From RQOF01 sp964461135 (GTDB lineage Bacteria > Calditrichota > Calditrichia > RBG-13-44-9): a DNA stretch of 64,000 nucleotides. The notes under the pieces were generated by a model. It was not told where the DNA came from and searched no databases. It saw only the letters and a list, made by a program, of their open reading frames with translations. The stretch is taken from the NCBI GenBank assembly GCA_964461135.1, contig CAYWTB010000016.1, forward strand, positions 9,778 to 73,777, given 5' to 3'. Of the stretch, positions 9,780 through 17,749 are shown piece by piece; position 1 is the first letter of the stretch; each line of letters opens with the position of its first letter. A program made the position numbers and the translations under genes.

Positions 9780-10808
9780 TTAAAAATTAAATTCAAATGT
9801 AAACCGGTGCACTTCGTTAAATATGCCAAAATCGGTATAAGCATAATCCAGACCCAGGCCAAAACCCTTAAGAGACTGCTGAAAACCGGCACCCAGACTG
9901 ATCCCCTGTTCATCGGTGGGAGTCGTATAACCCGCCCGCAATGAAAAGGTATTCAGGAATGTATATTCGAGGCCCATTTCCAGTTGTTCCACATAATCCC
10001 GGGGATGTACCGCATCGATTGAGACAGATACCTGGTGCAATTCGGGATTTATGGTAGAGAAATCCAGCACGTTCATAGATATTCCGATCTTAAAAGTGAG
10101 GGGAAGCTGGAAAGATTCTTCGATATAGGTGATTTCCTGGGCAAAGTTACGCACATCCATTCCAAAATTCAGGCTCTTGAAACCGGTATGATAAAGGATA
10201 CCAAAATCGAAGGCAAATACATCGACATCAAAAGAGCGGGCGTCCGGATTTTCCCCACTGCCGAAGCGGACCACCCCGCCTCCCAGGCTCTGGAAAACAT
10301 ATTTCACCTGGCCGCCTACTGAAAACTTGTCTGAAAGCGCCTTGGCATAACCGAATCCCACGGTGTAAGCAATGGGATTAAATTCCCCCAGGTCCAAAAA
10401 TCCCTGTTCATTATCTGCCAGAATGGTATTGTACATTTTTCCGTAATCGACGCTCATAAGACTGACACCGAAGACACCGTAACGACCCTGTCTGGGGCTG
10501 AAGGCAGCCGTTCCGAATACATAATCGATATCGCCGATCCACCTGACCTGGCCCAGGACCCAATCTGTGGTCATGTCCATACGGGCCATACCTGCAGGAT
10601 TAAAAAATAATGCAGTAGACCGGCCTTCCAGTGACGTCATGGCTCCACTCAGAGCACTGGACCGGGCATCCAGAGGTACGGTAAGAAATTTAAGTCCGGT
10701 CTGGGCCAGTTTCCGGTATTCGGCGGAAAAGGTGCTTTGTGCCGAAACCATTAAAAGGAGGAGCACTATTAAACTCGTTTTTAAAATTGTTTTCATTGAA
10801 CTACCCAT
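9780..10808 (-). CDS. PorV/PorQ-family outer-membrane protein (cassette 1)
   Basis: 342 aa (338 if translation starts at the in-frame ATG at 10796, which gives a cleaner signal peptide MKTILKTS). After cleavage near AQSTFSA the family motifs follow: YRKLAQTGLKFLTV, DARSSALSGA, FNPAGMARM, SVGGQVKYV, SMNVLDF, and a terminal FEFNF beta-signal. It is a close paralogue of 3520-4524. It lies 13 bp after the VPNPY-tailed gene. Family knowledge suggests an outer-membrane T9SS shuttle or barrel. A dedicated role for the neighbouring exported protein is inferred only from the repeated gene order. Confidence 0.85.
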   Translation of the reverse strand: MGSSMKTILKTSLIVLLLLMVSAQSTFSAEYRKLAQTGLKFLTVPLDARSSALSGAMTSLEGRSTALFFNPAGMARMDMTTDWVLGQVRWIGDIDYVFGTAAFSPRQGRYGVFGVSLMSVDYGKMYNTILADNEQGFLDLGEFNPIAYTVGFGYAKALSDKFSVGGQVKYVFQSLGGGVVRFGSGENPDARSFDVDVFAFDFGILYHTGFKSLNFGMDVRNFAQEITYIEESFQLPLTFKIGISMNVLDFSTINPELHQVSVSIDAVHPRDYVEQLEMGLEYTFLNTFSLRAGYTTPTDEQGISLGAGFQQSLKGFGLGLDYAYTDFGIFNEVHRFTFEFNF

Positions 10809-10821
10809 TTTTTAATCGTTT

Positions 10822-12957
10822 TTAACGAATGACCGCAAACTTCATTACCTTGCTGTCGCCCTTCCTGAAAATTATTTTACCGGTGTTGGTGTCCCGGATG
10901 TCCTCCGTCACTTCGATGTGGGCGATATAGATTCCACTGACTACAACCTGATTGTAGGTGGTTGTGGCGTACCAGTAAGCATCTCCGCTTCCATCGTTAT
11001 GTTCGATGGTTTTTACCAGTTCGCCGGTTTCCGTGTATATTTTAATCCGGCACTGCCCCGGGATATTAAAGAAAGCCAATTTATCAGACTCTCGACCACC
11101 ACTGTACCGCAGGCGTCCGTCAGAGGAAGAAATAATATAGGGATTGGGAACAATCCGGATATCTGCCATATTATTGCCCTGGGGGCGTTTCAGAAATGCG
11201 GGATCATATGACTGTGTAAAAAAGCGACTGCTGTTCAGGCCATTCTGACCCACTGCAATAATATAATAATAATACGCCACTCCACGGACAGCCGTAAAAT
11301 CATCATAACCGCGCTCCCCCGCCCCGGCATCGTAGATTTTTACCGGAAACTTCAGAGGATTATCATATTCACCACGCATGCGGTATATTTCAAATCCTTT
11401 CAGGTTTTCGGTATCATAGACGTCCCAGGTCAGGGAGATGCGGTCCCCACCACCTGCCACTTCGAAAACTTTGGGAGGTTTGGGAGGCCGTGGAATCTGA
11501 TAATCCGCAATATAGTTATCAATGGCATTATAATAGGTTTTAAAGAGGGAATCCTTGCCGGTCATGATATATTGATTTTTGGTATAGGTGTTTATCGTTC
11601 CGGCTTTATATTGCTTACCATACTCAATGCATTTTTCAGTACTCAGGCCGTTTACAGCTTCAGCCATGACGATATGAATAGTGTCACCCGGACCGATGGT
11701 ATAGGGTCCGAAACCGTTGCCGATAGAAAAACCACCGGGTCCACCGTTCTTGGGTCCTCCCAGGCTGATATTGGCGCCTTTGGTCTGATTGGCAAAATCC
11801 CCACTGGGAACCACCGCCCAGGCGTGACGGGGAGTAAAATGACCCATTTCCATCCAGGTATAACGCTTCTGCATTTCAGCCACATTATAGGGATCGCTGT
11901 TGGATCCGGTTTCCGGCAGGTCCGAACCATACCAGCCGGTGGTCCTTGGCTGCGCCGGATCGTCAACTTTTTCACCGGTTGACATATCGGCGTGTAAAGT
12001 GAGGACTCCCACGAATTGCGGTGCCCCCAATCGTCCAACGGTATCATAGTCTGCCACATATGGAGCGAAAGGCCTCCAGATGGGTCCGCCGATATTATCG
12101 TAACTGACCACTTTATCAGGAAAATAGCCATGCCAGACAAACTGGGTACGAATGGCTTTTCCGTTGTATTCTCTTTCCTCCGGAAGATCTCCATAAAGAT
12201 CCGGATTTTCCGTACCGTCTCCGCGTGCATCTATCATGGTATTCATTCCCCATCCCGTCCCGTTGCCAATGATATAGCGGGTCTGTTGGGTGGGGGCGAG
12301 CCGATACTGCCAGAAAAGCCAGACATCTGTGAGAGTGTTATTGGGAAGTTCAATTTCTTCGTCATCATCCGCATTACCGGTATTGGTAAAAAAGTATTCT
12401 TGCACGATATAATTATCGTGCCCGGGAATACTGAATTGCATGATCCTGCGTTCCATGGTTAAACCCAGCAAAGTATTAGTTTTATTAATAAGCATCATGG
12501 AAGGAGCTATAGCGGGATTTACCTGGTCTACCTGAATGTTTTTTTCGAAGGATAGCACATTATCCACAAACACTTTGGGCAGATCGAAGCGGCTCACCAT
12601 TTTAAATTCTGTGGGGAAAAATTCACCGAAACCTTGCGAACGGGGTCCAATGGTTACAACTTTATATTCATACAGATCACCACGCTCGTCGGTAAAGTTT
12701 TTGCATCCTATCCAGAAACCTTTGGCTGCCTGGTTATCCTGATAAGGCAGATTAGCCGGCCAGATCCAGCCATCCTGCTGATTGGCGGCAGAGGAGCGTC
12801 CCTCTTCCACTTCGCTGCCCATTTCCGAAAACCAGTTTTGAAGCGATCCTGCCGCCATCCACTGGTATTTCTGGGCCTGAAGGAGAAACGGCAGGGTTAT
12901 GAAAAAAATAATCGCAAATAGTTTTAAAGCAAACAGGTCGTATCGTTTTGAGTTCAT
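10822..12957 (-). CDS. Large exported protein with FN3 and VPNPY-type tail (cassette 1)
   Basis: About 711 aa from ATG 12957, chosen because GAGGA lies 6 nt upstream and overlaps an earlier in-frame ATG. Signal peptide about 1-28 (ending LLQAQ). It is colinear with the 4562-6694 protein: AAGSLQNWFSEMGSE, WPANLPYQDN, WIGCKNF, FTNTGNADDD, GPYTIGPGDT, then FN3 near 485-575 (PPKPPKVFEV, EIYRMRGE). The C-terminal 113 residues form the T9SS-like tail with IVPNPYI, IPGQCRIKIYT, SGIYIAHIE and FAVIR. The function is unknown and no enzyme signature was seen. The N-terminal pattern may be a ligand-binding beta module. It lies 33 bp after a lipoprotein gene and 13 bp before the PorV gene. Confidence 0.75.
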   Translation of the reverse strand: MNSKRYDLFALKLFAIIFFITLPFLLQAQKYQWMAAGSLQNWFSEMGSEVEEGRSSAANQQDGWIWPANLPYQDNQAAKGFWIGCKNFTDERGDLYEYKVVTIGPRSQGFGEFFPTEFKMVSRFDLPKVFVDNVLSFEKNIQVDQVNPAIAPSMMLINKTNTLLGLTMERRIMQFSIPGHDNYIVQEYFFTNTGNADDDEEIELPNNTLTDVWLFWQYRLAPTQQTRYIIGNGTGWGMNTMIDARGDGTENPDLYGDLPEEREYNGKAIRTQFVWHGYFPDKVVSYDNIGGPIWRPFAPYVADYDTVGRLGAPQFVGVLTLHADMSTGEKVDDPAQPRTTGWYGSDLPETGSNSDPYNVAEMQKRYTWMEMGHFTPRHAWAVVPSGDFANQTKGANISLGGPKNGGPGGFSIGNGFGPYTIGPGDTIHIVMAEAVNGLSTEKCIEYGKQYKAGTINTYTKNQYIMTGKDSLFKTYYNAIDNYIADYQIPRPPKPPKVFEVAGGGDRISLTWDVYDTENLKGFEIYRMRGEYDNPLKFPVKIYDAGAGERGYDDFTAVRGVAYYYYIIAVGQNGLNSSRFFTQSYDPAFLKRPQGNNMADIRIVPNPYIISSSDGRLRYSGGRESDKLAFFNIPGQCRIKIYTETGELVKTIEHNDGSGDAYWYATTTYNQVVVSGIYIAHIEVTEDIRDTNTGKIIFRKGDSKVMKFAVIR

Positions 12958-12990
12958 CATATTCCTCATTGCTGAGCTGAATAAATTTAC

Positions 12991-13923
12991 CTATTCAAAT
13001 AGTTTTATAATCACTTCCGCTTTGCCCCCGGGAAAGGTATCGCTGGTGTTATTTAACTGATAAATATTGTCCGGCTGAGCATTAGTGGGAATGGTTCCTT
13101 TGAACATGGTCAGTTTAAAGGGTTGCATTGAGAAAGGTGGCACCGGAGGCAGTATATTTACAACCACTTCCGCCCCGCGCAGATCAATATTCAGTGCGGC
13201 ACCAGACGTATCTACCTGGATATTCTCACCCGGAAAGGCAAATGTGGGTATTAATTTTGCCGGATCGGTAGAACCATAAATATTCTGTGCATCCGCAGCT
13301 GATGCCTTGGTGAAATATCCCGTAGGGAAGGAGTCACCATTGACTATTACATAAGCCTCGTATCTCCAGCGGGGTAGTGCATCCGGCAATTCCAAACCGG
13401 CTGCCCTGGTGGTGTCGGTGAATCCGGTCATAAACCAGATACCTTGTATGGAATCGGTTCCGGGTGCTGTCAGAACCTGATACTGCCCCAGGGCCTGGCT
13501 GGCATCAAAATTGAGAAGATATTCCGTGCCGATGGAAAATGTACCACTGTTTGCTTTTAGTTTGGATGCTATTACCTGGTAAACGCTGGCCGAATCCAGT
13601 GTACTGTCTGCATTCTCAATCGAAATCACCAGGTTAACTGTTTTTTGAATGACTCCCAGTGGCACATTAAACAAACTCTGAGAGGGTGCACCCTGGTTAT
13701 CAACCGTAAATCTTCCGATAAAATCAGTCTCTTGTGCCGTACTGGGGCCGTACTCCGACCACAGGGCGTAATCGGCATCAGATCCCAGGTTATCTAATCC
13801 GGTTATACTCAGGTCTATCTGTGTTAACTGATTCTGAGGAGCTAATACTTTCGTCTTTTTATCGCAACTGTTAAGACAAACCAGGATGAACAGAAAAACC
13901 AAAAAGATTGATATTTTTTTCAT
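12991..13923 (-). CDS. Exported lipoprotein, hypothetical
   Basis: 310 aa from ATG 13923, where AAGGAAG sits 8 nt upstream. The signal peptide ends in a lipobox (LNSC, followed by DKK). The mature part has a segment ITGLDNLGSDADYALW with a later GRFTVDNQG that resembles the YxLW/GxF pattern of anti-sigma-K (RskA)-type extracellular domains. A second similar stretch reads RWRYEAYVIVNGDSFPTGYF. There is no transmembrane helix or T9SS tail, so it is likely anchored by its lipid, possibly at the surface. It occupies the position that SusD has in classical receptor operons (19 bp after the receptor) but shows no SusD tetratricopeptide pattern. It is the only cassette with this extra gene. Confidence 0.65.
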   Translation of the reverse strand: MKKISIFLVFLFILVCLNSCDKKTKVLAPQNQLTQIDLSITGLDNLGSDADYALWSEYGPSTAQETDFIGRFTVDNQGAPSQSLFNVPLGVIQKTVNLVISIENADSTLDSASVYQVIASKLKANSGTFSIGTEYLLNFDASQALGQYQVLTAPGTDSIQGIWFMTGFTDTTRAAGLELPDALPRWRYEAYVIVNGDSFPTGYFTKASAADAQNIYGSTDPAKLIPTFAFPGENIQVDTSGAALNIDLRGAEVVVNILPPVPPFSMQPFKLTMFKGTIPTNAQPDNIYQLNNTSDTFPGGKAEVIIKLFE

Positions 13924-13942
13924 TGTAACCGCTTCCTTATGT

Positions 13943-16900
13943 TTATAGATCAATTGAAAATCTCACCCCCCAGAAAAAATTCCGGGGATTTAAGAATGTA
14001 AAGAAATCCAGATTAGGCATATCTATATATGCTTTGGAATCCAATACTTTATTGGTGCGACCGGAATCCTGGTAAAAGCTTTGTGATGTGGCATTCCACC
14101 AGTAAAATTGCTGATTTTTCGTATCGTAGTACATATAACGTTCGCTGCGGTCAGTATCGTCAGTACTTCCTATAACCACGATGGGTACGTACTGGGCTCC
14201 GGCACTCCGGTAGTCGCCGGGTCGGTCATCTCCCGGGATATTTACATATCCGAACTGGTCAAGGGCTTCAGTGGATGCCGGAAGATGAAGGGATTTAAAA
14301 TACTGATTTCGGTCATTACTGTCCACAAAACCGTAATCGGTCATGTATTTATAATTGAAGAGGTTATTAACATCCACGAAAAATTCCATGGTACCGAAAT
14401 TGGCAATTCTGAAATTCTTTCCAATGCGAAGATCCACATCCCAGTAATCCGTCCACTGCACATTGGCGAACACACCAGGTATACTGCCCCCTCCTACCCA
14501 GGTTGAAAACCGTCCGGCTTTCCAGTTGGCAAGGAAATTTATCCGCCAGTCAGATAGCGGTCTGATTCCGACAAATTCGGGCCCAAAGCCACGCGGAGAC
14601 GTAAAATCAAAATTGGCCCGTGCATAAGGTCTGGGTTTAGGTTTAGACTGATAGTAGTAAGTAGTTTCCCTTTCATACTGCCGTTGTGTGGCCGGATTTT
14701 CATAATAATCTCCATATCCAAAGTAACCATAGGTAGAAACCATATAGGTATAATTTATAAAACCACGAATCCAGGTACCGCGGTTCTTTTTCACAGTAAT
14801 TTCGAATCCACGTATATCTTCATAATTGGTGGGTTCTGTTTTATCGTAAAGAACTGAACCATCAAAATTTTCATAGGTGACCAATTGTGGCTGAAGGGTA
14901 ATATCCTTATAATACCCGGCGATCCGTACCAGATACAGATTCAAAAGGCTATGTTCATAGCCCAGTTCATAAGCCACTGTTTTCTGCAATTGAATATCGG
15001 GATTGCCAATGCGTGAAATCTGTCCGGTGTAACTGGCCTTCCGGATCAGATAGAGATCATCCGGTATGGGCATTTGACGGAAATGACCATAATTAAAATA
15101 TAATTTACTGTTTACCGTAACGGGAAATGCAATCGCCAGACGGGGGCTGAATGTGAATATATGTTTTGTAGCACTTTTATTCAGAAGAGTATCTATACCA
15201 CCGACATAGGTACCGCTGAAGGCAATACTATAGGGACTGGTGGAAAAATCGTACCATTCTCCGCCAGCATGAGAATAATCCACGCGCAGCCCAAGAGTTG
15301 CAATCATGCCTTCATATTCCAGTTTATCCTGAATGTAGAGAGCACCCCGCAGGGGTGTTTTATCCCACTTATTCTGGGTATTGGAACGGGGCAGAAAATC
15401 GTCATAGCGGGCATAGTTTACTTTACTTCGGGTTACTACAAAGTCGCCACCAAATTTGATATTATTCCGACGGTCCAGCTGGGTGGTAAAGTTGCCATTA
15501 AACTGATAACTGGTCACTTCACTGCTGTCCCGGGCATTGCTCATGCCTGCTCCCATGCGCATACCGTCGATGCCGCTGATTGAAGCCGGTTCAAATCCGA
15601 AAGGAGCTTCATCCACATAATAACTGTTGCCGAATTTATATCTCAGCGTATTATCCCGGAAAGCTCCGGTACCCTTTTCATATTTAGATCTGAACAAATT
15701 AAAACTGGTTTCATAGAATGTACGGTCACTGAGGGCATGGGTCCATTTCAAACCAAGACTGAAATAATCGGTCTTTGCCGGACCCCAGTAATCGGTATTG
15801 AACATACGGGCATCAATATACTTGGGACCATTACTCAGGGCAGCTCCTATATCCGATGAGTTGGTAAACATGCCGGGAGTTCCGTTATTGTACTGATCCA
15901 CACCGTTTTCATTTCCCAGTAGACTGGTTAACATGAGTTTTTTGCCCGGCCCCACATCGGAGGTCAATTTCAACTGCCAGGTATAGGTGTTATAAGAATC
16001 GAAATGCAACGGTATGAGGTAGGCTGATTGAGTACGCCGATAGGAGGTATAAAATCTTAGATTTCCCAGGCGATGGCTGATGCCGGGTACGGGACCGCCG
16101 AAACTCCCATCGGCTGTATAATCAGGAATCTGAATGTCCAGCTGGCGGCGATGCTGAAAGAGAAAAAGTTCCTGGGCGGCGGCTGGTGTCAGATCATCAT
16201 CCGGATTATCATTCTGGAGTGTTTCCTCGGATATGGCATTCCATCCCTTGAATTCGGGATATTGACGCTGGGTATAGGGATCCCATGCCCCGTTCTGAGT
16301 ACCGGTCCAGGCAACATTATTGTCCAGAAAAGGCCGTATCCAGTAGGAATTGATAGAGTTGGGAGACATACCAAAATGTTTAGCCGACTCAGGTTTGTAG
16401 GTTCCCAAGAAGGAAGCACTGTATTTATCGGTGCTTCCCTCCCGGGTAACGGCATTAATAATACCGGAACGGATATTGCCGTATTCCGCACTGAATCCGC
16501 CCGCCTGTACCTGCAATTCTTCCACCGAGGTAAGACTTATAGCAGTATAGGGAGTATTATTACGTTCATCCCGCAGTGTGAGACCATCCAGTACAAGAGC
16601 CACTTCATTGACGTTACCCCCGCGGATGGACAGACCCTCAACGCCGGCCTGCAGACCCACCACACTTGAGACGTTTACCACCGGCAGAGCTTTAATCTCT
16701 TCCATGGAAATATTGGACCGGCTGGCTGCCACGTCCTTTTCCACTACCGGCCGGGAAGCCACAACTATAATGGCTTCTCCCAGTTCAAGGGCTTCTTCCT
16801 CCAATTTGGTGCTGAGATTGCTGGTCTGGTCAATATTAACCCGCACCTCGGTAAACTTTTGAGTTGCATAGCCAACCATGCTGAAGGAAACGGTATAATC

Positions 16901-17116
16901 ACCCGGGGGTACATTCAGGATAACATAAAATCCTTCCAGATCGGTAGCTGCACCCAGAAAGGTACCCTCTACCACCACATTAACTCCGGGAAGGGGTTCT
17001 CCCGTTTTTGTGTCCTGTACAATTCCGGTAATTTTTCCGGTGGTAGCGGCCCATGGGAGGTTAAACAAGCTACAAATGAGTAGTAAAGAAAAGATTTTTG
17101 GTTTCAAATTTTTCAT
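13943..17116 (-). CDS. TonB-dependent outer-membrane receptor (cassette 1)
   Basis: 1057 aa. Signal peptide 1-23, CarboxypepD_reg-like domain about 25-110 (GKITGIVQDTKTGEPLPGV, FYVILNVPPGDYTV), plug about 120-240 (VVGLQAGVEGLSIRGG, GFSAEYGNIRSG), barrel thereafter with many aromatic-rich strands, ending FSIDL. Like the other two receptors it is SusC-like in layout but lacks a SusD partner. First gene of the nine-gene minus-strand operon. The RBS (GGGAG) is rather distant from ATG 17116, and a perfect 14-bp palindrome adjoins it at 17131-17144, which could permit control of initiation. The substrate cannot be read from sequence. Confidence 0.9.
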   Translation of the reverse strand: MKNLKPKIFSLLLICSLFNLPWAATTGKITGIVQDTKTGEPLPGVNVVVEGTFLGAATDLEGFYVILNVPPGDYTVSFSMVGYATQKFTEVRVNIDQTSNLSTKLEEEALELGEAIIVVASRPVVEKDVAASRSNISMEEIKALPVVNVSSVVGLQAGVEGLSIRGGNVNEVALVLDGLTLRDERNNTPYTAISLTSVEELQVQAGGFSAEYGNIRSGIINAVTREGSTDKYSASFLGTYKPESAKHFGMSPNSINSYWIRPFLDNNVAWTGTQNGAWDPYTQRQYPEFKGWNAISEETLQNDNPDDDLTPAAAQELFLFQHRRQLDIQIPDYTADGSFGGPVPGISHRLGNLRFYTSYRRTQSAYLIPLHFDSYNTYTWQLKLTSDVGPGKKLMLTSLLGNENGVDQYNNGTPGMFTNSSDIGAALSNGPKYIDARMFNTDYWGPAKTDYFSLGLKWTHALSDRTFYETSFNLFRSKYEKGTGAFRDNTLRYKFGNSYYVDEAPFGFEPASISGIDGMRMGAGMSNARDSSEVTSYQFNGNFTTQLDRRNNIKFGGDFVVTRSKVNYARYDDFLPRSNTQNKWDKTPLRGALYIQDKLEYEGMIATLGLRVDYSHAGGEWYDFSTSPYSIAFSGTYVGGIDTLLNKSATKHIFTFSPRLAIAFPVTVNSKLYFNYGHFRQMPIPDDLYLIRKASYTGQISRIGNPDIQLQKTVAYELGYEHSLLNLYLVRIAGYYKDITLQPQLVTYENFDGSVLYDKTEPTNYEDIRGFEITVKKNRGTWIRGFINYTYMVSTYGYFGYGDYYENPATQRQYERETTYYYQSKPKPRPYARANFDFTSPRGFGPEFVGIRPLSDWRINFLANWKAGRFSTWVGGGSIPGVFANVQWTDYWDVDLRIGKNFRIANFGTMEFFVDVNNLFNYKYMTDYGFVDSNDRNQYFKSLHLPASTEALDQFGYVNIPGDDRPGDYRSAGAQYVPIVVIGSTDDTDRSERYMYYDTKNQQFYWWNATSQSFYQDSGRTNKVLDSKAYIDMPNLDFFTFLNPRNFFWGVRFSIDL

Positions 17117-17130
17117 GGATGCTTTAGCTC

Positions 17131-17144
17131 CCTAATTAATTAGG
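17131..17144 (-). promoter_or_regulatory. Palindrome next to the operon ribosome-binding site
   Basis: CCTAATTAATTAGG is a perfect 14-bp palindrome 15 nt before the first operon start codon, partly overlapping the GGGAG ribosome-binding site. It could be an operator or simply AT-rich symmetry. Confidence 0.3.
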
Positions 17145-17749
17145 ATAAATTTTCGATTTTTTTACAGTAGACTACCATGATTTCCCTGAAACAAAATTCT
17201 GTAAAAAACTTCTTTTTTTTAATCCAATCCGGATCTTAACCCATCATTTTTTGTTGCTTCCAAGATGGCAAACCATTATGACGTATCAGACATCAGAAGT
17301 AATACTATTCATATATATTATAAAATGCCCGCCACATTTCACCGTTTATTATAGTAAAACGGCAAGGCATGTATATAGCCAGTTTCTGATCTGAAGAAAA
17401 ATGCCGGTTTTCTGTGAAGAAAAAATATCATCCGTCTGATTACCGGATATTTCCGGCGGGCAACCGAGTGGTTGAGAATAAACTTTATTCTCTTTAAAAG
17501 ATATGGGAACAAGTGTCAAAACATTACCTTTATATATCTTCCGAATTATAAGTAAAAAAAAGAAAAATTTCAAATAAAAAAAATAACTTGAATGGTATTT
17601 TTTAATCTTTAAGATTTAAACTACTTAATTTGTCTAACAACTTTTTTTTGACATTAGTGATGTACACCATTCACAATTCATGGTTAGAATATATCCTCTT
17701 ACTTTAATAATGATTTTAATCCCCTCAGATGACGATAAGAATTTAATTT
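17145..17749. promoter_or_regulatory. Gene-free upstream region of the receptor operon
   Basis: An AT-rich 0.6-kb gap that should hold the promoter of the minus-strand operon and the 3' end of the GH3 fusion gene. I found no confident promoter and no strong terminator. GAGAATAAACTTTATTCTC (17474-17492) has 9-bp arms around one base. It agrees with the Fur-box consensus at about 12 of 19 positions, which is weak, and lies about 360 bp upstream of the receptor start. Confidence 0.35.

Noticed and set aside
12991..13923. SusD-like partner for the first receptor
   Set aside because: The protein is beta-rich and short, without the helical repeat pattern and length (about 500 aa) of SusD.
17474..17492. 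Fur box
   Set aside because: Only about 12 of 19 positions agree with the consensus and it is 360 bp from the start codon; kept only as a palindrome.
17349..17573. A 74-codon minus-strand frame in the operon upstream region
   Set aside because: AT-rich low-complexity composition and no SD; it fits chance.
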